DNA of 24,598 bases from the NCBI GenBank assembly GCA_036310005.1, contig JAXJSP010000019.1, positions 1 to 24,598 on the forward strand, given 5' to 3'. Origin of the DNA: JAXJSP01 sp036310005. Its GTDB lineage: Bacteria > Bacillota > Clostridia > Oscillospirales > Acutalibacteraceae. The position numbers were made by a program, and so were the translations under genes. Shown here in pieces: positions 1-6,867 of this stretch. The notes below the pieces were generated by a model. That model was not told the DNA's origin. It ran no database searches and saw only the letters and a list, made by a program, of their open reading frames with translations. Positions within the stretch are counted from its first letter, which is position 1. Every line of letters starts with the position of its first letter.

Positions 1-93
1 GTTGAAATGATGGGACTTATCGGTATGGGTAACAACCCGATGGTTGGTGCTACCGTTGCTTGCGCAGTTGCTGTTGAAGAGGCAGTTAAATAA
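1..93 (+). CDS. 3' end of an unidentified gene (partial)
   Basis: An open frame enters from the left edge and stops with TAA at 91-93, giving about 30 C-terminal residues. They are rich in Gly, Ala, Met and Val (a GMGNNPMVGATVACAVAVEE core) and end in EAVK. The frame is followed 26 bases later by a strong plus-strand terminator, as expected for the end of a real gene. I do not recognise the family from so short a tail. The Gly/Ala-rich composition fits a packed core helix of a soluble enzyme, but no function can be given. Confidence 0.6.
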   Translation, partial: VEMMGLIGMGNNPMVGATVACAVAVEEAVK

Positions 94-117
94 AATATAG
101 GTTTAAACCGAATTTTT

Positions 118-149
118 AAGGCTCCCGAGATTTATCGGGAGCCTTTTTT
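118..149 (+). terminator. Intrinsic terminator of the left-edge gene
   Basis: A 9-bp GC-rich stem, GGCTCCCGA at 120-128 pairing with TCGGGAGCC at 135-143, has a 6-base loop and is followed by six T residues. Read on the minus strand the hairpin has no good U tract, so it serves the plus strand. Confidence 0.9.
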
Positions 150-154
150 CGGAT

Positions 155-193
155 AAAAAAACTGCCGGGTGTTTGAAATAAGCACTCGGCGGT
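155..193 (-). terminator. Hairpin downstream of rny, probable terminator
   Basis: Arms at 161-171 and 183-193 form an 11-bp stem. On the minus strand it lies 14 bases after the rny stop and is followed by six T residues, but two positions are A-C mismatches in that RNA. In plus-strand RNA the same two positions become G-U wobbles, so the stem is complete there and is followed by TTTTGTTTTT. It may therefore back up the plus-strand terminator as well as end rny. Confidence 0.65.
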
Positions 194-207
194 TTTGTTT
201 TTATGAT

Positions 208-1761
208 TTATTTAGCGTAATCTACTGCACGTGATTCACGAATTATATTAACTTTTACCTGTCCCGGATAATCAAGTTCGTCTTCAATTCGTTTTGCAAT
301 ATCTCTTGCTGCGATAATCATTTTATCGTCGCTGATAACATCGGGTTTAACCATAATACGAATTTCTCTGCCGGCTTGAATTGCGAATGAATTTTCAACT
401 CCGTTAAATGAGTTTGCAATTTCTTCAAGTTTTTCAAGTCTTTTGACATAGTTTTCGATATTTTCGCGTCTTGCACCCGGTCTTGCTGCCGAAATAGCAT
501 CAGCCGCCTGAACAAGACAAGCTATGACAGTTTTAGCTTCGATTTCTCCGTGATGCGCGGCGATTGCGTGAATAACGCCTTCATTTTCTTTATACTTTTT
601 GGCAACCTCGACACCGAGTTGAATGTGAGTTCCCTCGTGTTCGTGGTCTAATGCTTTGCCGATGTCGTGCAAAAGTCCCGCACGCTTTGCAAGGGCTACG
701 TCCTCACCGAGTTCGGCAGCCATAAGGCCTGACAAGAAAGCAACTTCTTTGGCGTGATTTAACACATTCTGTCCGTAACTTGTGCGGTAATGAAGTCTAC
801 CGAGCAAGGTTACAAGTTCCGGATGTAAGTTGTGAACGCCGACCTCCAATACTGCGGCCTCGCCTTCTTGCTTGATGGTTTTAGCCACTTCTTTTTTGGC
901 TTTTTCGACAGTTTCTTCAATTCTTGCCGGATGAATTCTTCCGTCTGTGATAAGTTTTTCAAGAGCAACTCTTGCGGTTTCTCTCCTTATCGGGTCAAAC
1001 GACGACAGCGTAATTGCCTCAGGTGTATCATCAATAATCAAATCAACGCCTGTCATCTGTTCGATAGTTCTGATATTTCTTCCTTCCCTACCGATAATTC
1101 TGCCTTTCATTTCATCATTCGGAAGGTCAACAACTGAAATTGTAACTTCGGATGAATGGTCGGCAGCGCAACGCTGAATTGCCTGTGAAATGATTTTTGA
1201 TGCGATTTTATCGCTCTCGTCCTTAACTTGCTGCTCAATGGCAGTAACCTTTAACGCTTTTTCGTGGACTAATTCATCTTCTAAAGATTTAAGCAAATAC
1301 TCTTTTGCCTGTTCGATTGAAAAACCTGAAATTCTTTCAAGCATTTCGAGTTGGCCTTTTTTCAACTTTTCAACCTCAAGTTGAAGTGCCTCTGTTTCTT
1401 TAACCTTCTGGGCTAATTTTTCCTCTTTTGCTTCTAAATTTTCAGTTTTTCGATCAAGCGACTCTTCTTTTTGAATGAGTCTGTGTTCCTGACGCTGAAC
1501 TTCACTGCGTCTTTCTCTGATTTCCTTGTCTGCATCTGCGCGAAGTTGGTGAATTTCGTCCTTTGCTTCAAGCACAGATTCTTTTTTCTTTGCCTCCGCC
1601 TGTTTTATGGCCTCGTTAAGAATACGCTTTGACTCCGCTTCAGCCGAGCCGATAGTAGCCTCCGCTTTTTTCTTACGGAATGCGCTGCCTAAAACAAATG
1701 CTATTACGAAAACAAAAATCGCTGCTACTGCTGCGATAATATAATACAAATACTCGGGCAT
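208..1761 (-). CDS. rny: Ribonuclease Y (membrane-anchored endoribonuclease)
   Basis: The product is a 517-residue RNase Y, the usual family length. In order it shows an N-terminal membrane anchor (residues 6-27), a long charged coiled coil (about 30-195), a KH RNA-binding domain with the GREG loop at 224-227, and an HD hydrolase domain with His336 and the His365-Asp366 pair. In Firmicutes this enzyme starts mRNA decay and processing at the cytoplasmic membrane. The start ATG is preceded by AAGGAGGT at 1771-1778. The gene stands alone: it has its own promoter about 100 bases upstream and a hairpin after the stop. The neighbours recA, spoVS or ymdB often seen beside it are absent here. Identification is secure from the domain order and motifs. 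Confidence 0.97.
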   Translation of the reverse strand: MPEYLYYIIAAVAAIFVFVIAFVLGSAFRKKKAEATIGSAEAESKRILNEAIKQAEAKKKESVLEAKDEIHQLRADADKEIRERRSEVQRQEHRLIQKEESLDRKTENLEAKEEKLAQKVKETEALQLEVEKLKKGQLEMLERISGFSIEQAKEYLLKSLEDELVHEKALKVTAIEQQVKDESDKIASKIISQAIQRCAADHSSEVTISVVDLPNDEMKGRIIGREGRNIRTIEQMTGVDLIIDDTPEAITLSSFDPIRRETARVALEKLITDGRIHPARIEETVEKAKKEVAKTIKQEGEAAVLEVGVHNLHPELVTLLGRLHYRTSYGQNVLNHAKEVAFLSGLMAAELGEDVALAKRAGLLHDIGKALDHEHEGTHIQLGVEVAKKYKENEGVIHAIAAHHGEIEAKTVIACLVQAADAISAARPGARRENIENYVKRLEKLEEIANSFNGVENSFAIQAGREIRIMVKPDVISDDKMIIAARDIAKRIEDELDYPGQVKVNIIRESRAVDYAK

Positions 1762-1787
1762 CTTATATGCACCTCCTTTATAATTAA

Positions 1788-1850
1788 CCGCTTTTTAGGG
1801 CTGCGGGGTTAAAGCCCGATATGTATAAAGGCACTGTCCCACCTATACAC
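1788..1850 (-). promoter_or_regulatory. Structured 5' leader of rny
   Basis: In the minus-strand RNA, arms at 1841-1850 and 1821-1831 can form a stem of about nine pairs with a bulge, near the predicted 5' end. Downstream, GGGCT can pair with AGCCC, or alternatively a TTAA..CCGC arm can pair with GCGGTTAA just before the ribosome site. The last two pairings exclude each other. No known riboswitch family is recognised. Function is inferred only. Confidence 0.35.
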
Positions 1851-1862
1851 CATACTCAGTTT

Positions 1863-1891
1863 ATTTTAACTTACGGTACACAATATGTCAA
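1863..1891 (-). promoter_or_regulatory. Sigma-A promoter of rny
   Basis: The minus strand reads TTGACA (1886-1891), a 17-base spacer and TAAAAT (1863-1868). Transcription should begin near 1856, leaving a leader of about 95 bases before the rny start. Confidence 0.8.
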
Positions 1892-1953
1892 GATTTTGTT
1901 CAATTTATTCTATATATTACAGTATTTTATATTACTTATATTACATTTTACTA

Positions 1954-1982
1954 TTGATAAAAATCAAAAAATGTAATAAAAT
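1954..1982 (+). promoter_or_regulatory. Sigma-A promoter of the aminotransferase gene
   Basis: TTGATA at 1954-1959, a 17-base spacer and TAAAAT at 1977-1982. The expected start near 1989 gives a leader of about 33 bases. It is divergent from the rny promoter, with about 60 bases between the two -35 boxes. Confidence 0.7.
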
Positions 1983-2021
1983 AGATTATTAGTATTGTAT
2001 CCGAGGAGGAAATGTTTTAAT

Positions 2022-3293
2022 ATGGCGTCTTACCGCAACATGACCGCACAGCAATTATCAGAAGAATTAAACTGTGTAAAACAAGAATACGAGCAATTAA
2101 AAGCTCAGAATTTAGAATTAAATATGGCAAGAGGAAAGCCTGCGCCGGAGCAACTTGATTTAAGTATGGAAATGCTCAGCGATATATCTTCCCTTTCAGG
2201 CGTTAAAAGTGAGGACGGTTTTGACTGCAGAAACTACGGTTTATTAGATGGTGTACCTGAAGCAAAAAGGTTGTTTGCAAATATTTTCGGTGTTGACGAA
2301 AGTATGATTATTGTAGGCGGAAACTCATCGCTTAATATGATGTTTGATGTAATTTCGCAGGCTATGACAACCGGACTGGGCGGTGAGCCTTGGGCGTATA
2401 ATAAAAATCGCAAGTTTTTATGTCCGTGTCCCGGTTATGACAGACATTTTGCAATAACCGAGCATTTCGGGTTTGAACTTATACCGATTGCGATTTTAGA
2501 TGACGGACCTGATATGGACGAAGTCGAAAGGCTTGTAAAAAATCCTGATGTTAAAGGTATGTGGTGTGTACCTAAGTATTCAAACCCGACAGGCATTACA
2601 TATTCGGAAGAAGTTGTAAAGAGAATTGCCGCGCTAAAACCTGCTGCAAAAGATTTCAAGGTAATGTGGGACAATGCTTACGCAATACACGATTTATACG
2701 ACACACCCGACAGTCTTGCAAATATATTTGAATACTGCGAGCAATTCGGTACTTCGGATATGGTAATTGAGTTTGGCTCTACATCAAAAGTAACATTTGC
2801 CGGAAGCGGTATTTCTGCGCTTGCAGGAAGTGAAAACAATCTTAAACTTATTCAAGGCAGAATGACAATTCAAACAATCTCTGCCGACAAAATCAATCAA
2901 CTGCGTCATTCAAAAATGTTCCCTGATGTTAAGTCGCTTAACGAACATATGAAAAAGCACGCAGAAATTCTGCGTCCGAAATTTGAACTTGTTAATTCAA
3001 TGCTTGAAGAAGAACTCGGTGATTTAGAAATTTTGTCCTGGATTAACCCGAACGGGGGTTACTTTATAAGTGTAAACACACTTCCCGGATGTGCTAAAAA
3101 GGTTGTTGAACTTTGCAAAGAGGCAGGCGTAGTTTTAACAGGTGCGGGAGCAAGTTTCCCTTACGGTAACGACCCGCTTGATTCAAACATCAGATTGGCG
3201 CCTTCGTTCCCGAGTTTGGATGAACTTAAAAAGGCGACAGAATTATTTTGTGTATGTGTTAAATATGCGGCACTTCAAACACTTTTGGCATAA
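2022..3293 (+). CDS. PLP-dependent aminotransferase class I, RGKP subgroup (Rv3722c-like)
   Basis: A 423-residue fold-type I aminotransferase. Visible landmarks are the N-terminal LNMARGKPAPEQLDLS segment (33-48) that marks the PF12897-type subgroup, GGNSS (99-103) for the cofactor phosphate, SNPTG (187-191), DNAY (217-220), the Schiff-base lysine in STSK (Lys256), and the carboxylate-binding Arg391 in NIRLAP. The Mycobacterium tuberculosis relative Rv3722c is an aspartate aminotransferase, so amino-group transfer between aspartate or another amino acid and 2-oxoglutarate is likely, but the substrate is inferred. The ATG at 2022 was chosen over a TTG at 1995 because AGGAGG (2004-2009) lies between them. 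The gene appears to be transcribed alone; I see no clear terminator before the next promoter. Confidence 0.88.
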   Translation: MASYRNMTAQQLSEELNCVKQEYEQLKAQNLELNMARGKPAPEQLDLSMEMLSDISSLSGVKSEDGFDCRNYGLLDGVPEAKRLFANIFGVDESMIIVGGNSSLNMMFDVISQAMTTGLGGEPWAYNKNRKFLCPCPGYDRHFAITEHFGFELIPIAILDDGPDMDEVERLVKNPDVKGMWCVPKYSNPTGITYSEEVVKRIAALKPAAKDFKVMWDNAYAIHDLYDTPDSLANIFEYCEQFGTSDMVIEFGSTSKVTFAGSGISALAGSENNLKLIQGRMTIQTISADKINQLRHSKMFPDVKSLNEHMKKHAEILRPKFELVNSMLEEELGDLEILSWINPNGGYFISVNTLPGCAKKVVELCKEAGVVLTGAGASFPYGNDPLDSNIRLAPSFPSLDELKKATELFCVCVKYAALQTLLA

Positions 3294-3299
3294 TTTAAT

Positions 3300-3328
3300 T
3301 TGACTTTTAGTCGATTAAGAAATATAAT
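3300..3328 (+). promoter_or_regulatory. Sigma-A promoter of secD-secF
   Basis: TTGACT at 3300-3305, a 17-base spacer and TATAAT at 3323-3328. Transcription would start near 3335, with the secD ribosome site AAGGAGG just before 3361. Confidence 0.78.
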
Positions 3329-3368
3329 TAATTTTGTAATGAAAATTTAAGTCAAGGAGGCAAAGACA

Positions 3369-4772
3369 ATGGGAAAACACAAACGCAAGAATAAAAAAAT
3401 CAGCGCCATTTGGTTTTTCATTGTAGCACTTGCGATATTTGCATTAACCTGGACTTCATTTTTCGGTGTAAGCAACTGGTACGGTGATACCGAAAAGGTC
3501 TATGTTAAAAGTGCCGAAGACATTCGTTGGGGCATAGATATCAAAGGTGGTGTTGAGGCTGTATTCTCCCCCGAAACCGACGGTGAGGTTACAGACAAAC
3601 AGCTTGAAGAAGCAAAAACTATTATTGAAATGCGTCTTATGGGTAAAAACATAGCAGACTATGAAATTTCGGTAGATACTAAAAACGACCAGGTTGTGGT
3701 TAAGTTTCCGTGGTCATCCGACGAGACCGATTTTGATGCACAAAGTGCTATTGACGAACTTGGTAATATGGCTGTTCTTACTTTCTGTTACGGCAGTACA
3801 TACGATAAAGACAAGATTATTCTTACGGGTTCCGAGCATGTATCTAATGCTTCCGCAACATACGAAAACGGAAGCCCCGTAGTTGCACTTACTCTTAATT
3901 CGAAGGGTACTAAATTATTTGCGGATGCAACTGCAAAGGCTTATGCAAGCGGCGACCAGATAGCAATTTGTCTTGATGAAGAAGTTAAATCTGCTCCGAC
4001 AGTTAATGCTCATATTACAAACGGTCAGGCGGTTATTTCCGGTGACTTTACTTATGAAGAAGCGGAAGACCTTGCTAATACAATCAATGCAGGTTCACTT
4101 CCTTTCGGACTCAGTGTTGATGATTCAAAACTTCAGGTTATTTCGCCTACACTCGGCAACGAGGCATTACAGGTAATGATTGTTGCAGGTGTTATTGCGT
4201 TTGCATTGGTTTGCGTTCTTATGATATTAAGATACAGACTTCCCGGTGTTATTGCCAGCATCGCGCTTTTAGGACAGGTAAGCGGCATGATAGCAACAGT
4301 ATCCGGTTATTTTGGTGGCATAGATTCTTTCACATTAACAATTCCGGGTATTGCCGGTATTATACTTTCAATCGGTATGGGTGTTGACGCGAATGTTATT
4401 ACATCTGAAAGAGTCAGAGATGAATTAAAAGGCGGCAGAACAATTCAAAGCGCTATATATACCGGCTCGAAAAACGCACTCAGCGCGATATTTGACGGTA
4501 ACATAACGGTAATTATTGTATCTGTTGTGCTTATGGGTGCATTCGGACCGAGCGACAGTTTCTTTGCTAAACTTTTAAGTCCTGTTATGGGTATGTTCGG
4601 TTCTGCAGTATCCGGTGCTGTTTACTCATTTGGTTACACATTATTAATGGGTGTTGTATTCAACTTTATTATGGGTGTATTCTGCTCAAATGTTATGCTA
4701 AAGAGCATTATAAGATTCAAATGGGCAAGAAAGTCTTGGTTATTCGGAGGTGCTAAAAATGAAGAAGCGTAA
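3369..4772 (+). CDS. secD: Protein translocase subunit SecD
   Basis: A 467-residue SecD, the RND-type accessory subunit of the Sec translocon that uses the proton gradient to help pull exported proteins out on the outer face. It has a basic N-terminus (MGKHKRKNKK), membrane helix 1 (about 12-33), the family motif DIRWGIDIKGG, a large extracytoplasmic P1 region (about 40-260), and five more membrane helices in the C-terminal third. The conserved GMGVDANVITSERVRDEL segment lies between the helices. The length is on the short side, usual for Firmicutes with a reduced P1 domain. It has a good ribosome site and overlaps secF by 14 bases, so the pair is one operon. Many bacilli fuse the two proteins; here they are separate. 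No yajC is adjacent. Confidence 0.96.
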   Translation: MGKHKRKNKKISAIWFFIVALAIFALTWTSFFGVSNWYGDTEKVYVKSAEDIRWGIDIKGGVEAVFSPETDGEVTDKQLEEAKTIIEMRLMGKNIADYEISVDTKNDQVVVKFPWSSDETDFDAQSAIDELGNMAVLTFCYGSTYDKDKIILTGSEHVSNASATYENGSPVVALTLNSKGTKLFADATAKAYASGDQIAICLDEEVKSAPTVNAHITNGQAVISGDFTYEEAEDLANTINAGSLPFGLSVDDSKLQVISPTLGNEALQVMIVAGVIAFALVCVLMILRYRLPGVIASIALLGQVSGMIATVSGYFGGIDSFTLTIPGIAGIILSIGMGVDANVITSERVRDELKGGRTIQSAIYTGSKNALSAIFDGNITVIIVSVVLMGAFGPSDSFFAKLLSPVMGMFGSAVSGAVYSFGYTLLMGVVFNFIMGVFCSNVMLKSIIRFKWARKSWLFGGAKNEEA

Positions 4773-5706
4773 TTTTGATTTCTTTAAAAACCTCCCTAAA
4801 TTCCTTATCGGCTACGGAGTAATCATTGTTGCTTGTATAGTTATGGCTCTTATATCCGGTATAAAACTCGACATTCAGTTTTCAGGCGGCAGCCAGGCGA
4901 CCTATTCATTCAGCGGTGATATTAAACTTAACGATATTGAATCGGTTGCACAAGACACGCTTAAAACGGATGTTACCGTTTCGGAGAGTGCAAGTTACAC
5001 AGACGATACATCTAAAAAGTTCACAATTTCCGTTTCAAATCACTCAACTATTGATGCAGAGCAAACCGATGAACTTTTAAAGGCTTTACAAGAAGAGTTT
5101 AAGGACAATAATGTCAAGCAGGAAGAAATCATTTCCGTATCTGCTTCAATCGGTACAAACTTCTTTTTCAAATGCCTTGTTGCAGTTGCTTTAGCAGGAG
5201 TGCTTGTAGTAATTTATGTAGCATTCAGATTCAGAAAAATCGGCGGTTGGTCCGCAGGACTTTTCTCTCTTATCGGTCTTGTACTTGATATTTTAGTCGC
5301 ATTTTCTACTTGCGTAATTTTAGGTATTACAATCGACTCAAACTTTATTACAGTCATTCTCACCCTTTTAGGTTACTCGCTTAACGACACTATCGTTGTG
5401 TTCGACAAAGTCAGAGAAAACAAACGCATTATGGGTGGAGATAAAGACATAAAAGAAATAGTAAATGTTTCAAACAACGAATGTGTATCAAGAAATATTA
5501 TGACAACCCTTGCAACATTCCTTGCTATTATGACAATACTTGTGGTTGCAGAAATTAACGGTCTTGCGACACTTCGTTCTCTGACAATACCGCTTGCATT
5601 CGGTATGATATCAGGCTCTGTTTCTTCCCTTTGTGTTGCACCGATTCTTTGGGGACTTTATGTTTCCGATAAAAGCAGCAAGCCAAAGAAAAGAAAAAGC
5701 AGATAA
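4759..5706 (+). CDS. secF: Protein translocase subunit SecF
   Basis: A 315-residue SecF, partner of SecD in the accessory Sec export complex. Membrane helix 1 lies near residues 15-35 and is followed by the characteristic DIQFSGGSQATYSF segment, a P4-type external domain (about 45-130) and five further helices. The conserved GYSLNDTIVVFDKVREN motif sits in the helix 4-5 region. The ATG at 4759 was chosen because GGAGG (4746-4750) lies eight bases upstream; a GTG at 4750 overlaps that ribosome site and is unlikely. The gene starts inside the end of secD (coupled translation) and is followed by a strong hairpin terminator. The C-terminus ends in a basic KSSKPKKRKSR tail on the cytoplasmic side. 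Confidence 0.96.
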   Translation: MKKRNFDFFKNLPKFLIGYGVIIVACIVMALISGIKLDIQFSGGSQATYSFSGDIKLNDIESVAQDTLKTDVTVSESASYTDDTSKKFTISVSNHSTIDAEQTDELLKALQEEFKDNNVKQEEIISVSASIGTNFFFKCLVAVALAGVLVVIYVAFRFRKIGGWSAGLFSLIGLVLDILVAFSTCVILGITIDSNFITVILTLLGYSLNDTIVVFDKVRENKRIMGGDKDIKEIVNVSNNECVSRNIMTTLATFLAIMTILVVAEINGLATLRSLTIPLAFGMISGSVSSLCVAPILWGLYVSDKSSKPKKRKSR

Positions 5707-5726
5707 ATATATTTACAGTACGGTAT

Positions 5727-5762
5727 AAAAGATGTGCAGATAAACTCTGCACATCTTTTTTT
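5727..5762. terminator. Bidirectional terminator between secF and the DUF4363 gene
   Basis: GATGTGCAGA (5731-5740) pairs with TCTGCACATC (5746-5755) over a 5-base loop. Flanking A and T tracts extend the stem and give a U run of seven on the plus strand and four on the minus strand. It sits between two convergent genes. Confidence 0.9.
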
Positions 5763-5767
5763 ATGTT

Positions 5768-6148
5768 TTACAATATATTATTTATAGCCGGCCGCTGATC
5801 ATTTACCAAATGTTTTAACATTATAAAAGAGGAATTAAGTTCGCTTATAAATTCATACTCCGTTTCCTCTTTTGAAAGCGGTGAAAGTCTTGACAAGGCC
5901 ACGCCTAAATTTTCTACCAATTCATGGTCGCAAAAAACAGATACTGCCTTTTCATTTTCAACAAAATACTTTTCTGCTTTCTCTGCCGCCTTTGCTGCAT
6001 TTTCATAATCTTTTTGTTTTATATAAGTGTTGGCATCGCCCATTAAACTGTTAAGATTTTTCTCAACATGGAAAATATAAATATTGCCGCATGAACAAAC
6101 AGCAACAATTATCAGCGCTAAAACTAATATTGCCGAAATTCTTTTCAT
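5768..6148 (-). CDS. DUF4363 family small membrane-anchored protein
   Basis: A 126-residue protein with one N-terminal hydrophobic segment (about 5-22). This ends in VCSCG, which could be a signal-anchor or a degenerate lipobox. A mostly helical, charged body follows, with a hydrophobic heptad-like pattern and a conserved-looking ending, LKHLVNDQRPAINNIL. Length, layout and the ending fit the DUF4363 family, which in Clostridia is commonly encoded beside a DUF421 (YetF-like) protein, as here. The start ATG overlaps the DUF421 stop by four bases (ATGA), with an AAGGAG-type ribosome site inside the upstream gene, so the two are translationally coupled. The body probably lies outside the membrane. 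The biochemical role of the family is not established. Confidence 0.75.
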   Translation of the reverse strand: MKRISAILVLALIIVAVCSCGNIYIFHVEKNLNSLMGDANTYIKQKDYENAAKAAEKAEKYFVENEKAVSVFCDHELVENLGVALSRLSPLSKEETEYEFISELNSSFIMLKHLVNDQRPAINNIL

Positions 6149-6822
6149 TCTTTACGCTCCTTTGTAACAACTGTTGCTTTGTTATTATCATCTAATGTCA
6201 TTAAAAAGACATCTTCTTGATCTAATTTCCGCGTTTTTAACTGATTGGTAACATTCTGCCTTGTAATTCCCATAACATTGATAAAGTCGTCCTGATACTC
6301 ACCGTCGCAAATAACCGGGACTGCGACACTTTCATCGGGAATTGCAATATCCAAATCTTTCACGCAGACATTTCTTTCCTTTGTATTCAGCATTACCGAA
6401 AATGTACCGTCGGTTTCAACTATACCGAAGTGGACCTGACTTATATCAAATATTTGTTGTTGGCGCAGATTTTTTTGCAAATCGTCTATCGACATTCTTA
6501 AGTTTTTCATAGCGCTTTGATTAATTTTACCGTCGCTGATAACGACTACCGGACCTCCGTTTATTACTTTTCTTAATTTGCTCGATTTCAATGTAATAAT
6601 AGAGATTACGACCTCGATAATTACAAGCAGAAAAATAGACAGTATTCCGTTTATGACGGGCTGATTTATATCTTGCAGGGGCATTGTTGCAATCTGGGAC
6701 ACTAAAATTGTTACAGCAAGTTCGTTTGGTGACAAATCTCCAATTTGTCTTTTGCCCATTATACGAAGTCCTATCGTTACTGCAATAAATAAAATTAATG
6801 TACGAAAAAGAGATACTAACAA
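6145..6822 (-). CDS. DUF421 (YetF-like) membrane protein
   Basis: About 225 residues. There are three N-terminal membrane helices, with GLRIMGKRQIGDLSPNELAV between the first two, the typical DUF421 signature. A soluble C-terminal domain then carries VINGGPVVVISDGKIN, the QQIFDISQVHFGIVETDG segment and the usual SVMLN strand. B. subtilis YetF and relatives share this plan; the molecular function is unsettled. The start is uncertain: a TTG at 6822 has the near-perfect ribosome site AAAGGTGAT six bases upstream, while a GTG at 6831 lies inside that site and lacks its own. Both starts fall within a 17-bp inverted repeat (6808-6849). The gene lies 45 bases after pheT, so transcription may read through from the pheS operon; I see no strong separate promoter. 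Confidence 0.85.
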   Translation of the reverse strand: MLVSLFRTLILFIAVTIGLRIMGKRQIGDLSPNELAVTILVSQIATMPLQDINQPVINGILSIFLLVIIEVVISIITLKSSKLRKVINGGPVVVISDGKINQSAMKNLRMSIDDLQKNLRQQQIFDISQVHFGIVETDGTFSVMLNTKERNVCVKDLDIAIPDESVAVPVICDGEYQDDFINVMGITRQNVTNQLKTRKLDQEDVFLMTLDDNNKATVVTKERKE

Positions 6823-6849
6823 AATTATCACCTTTTGTTAGTATCTCTT
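6805..6849 (-). terminator. 17-bp perfect inverted repeat, terminator or start-blocking hairpin
   Basis: AAGAGATACTAACAAAA (6808-6824) and its exact reverse complement (6833-6849) flank an 8-base loop. In minus-strand RNA the stem is followed by a short U run, so it can end the pheS-pheT transcript. It also encloses the DUF421 ribosome site (loop and stem) and start codon (stem). Confidence 0.7.
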
Positions 6850-6867
6850 AATTATGGTAAATATATT

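Noticed and set aside
832..1384. Plus-strand open frames inside rny
   Set aside because: They are antisense to a strongly conserved gene, lack ribosome sites, and read as low-complexity translations of its reverse strand.
1821..1976. Plus-strand open frame of 51 codons between rny and the aminotransferase gene
   Set aside because: No ribosome site, hydrophobic A/T-rich composition, and it spans the two divergent promoters.
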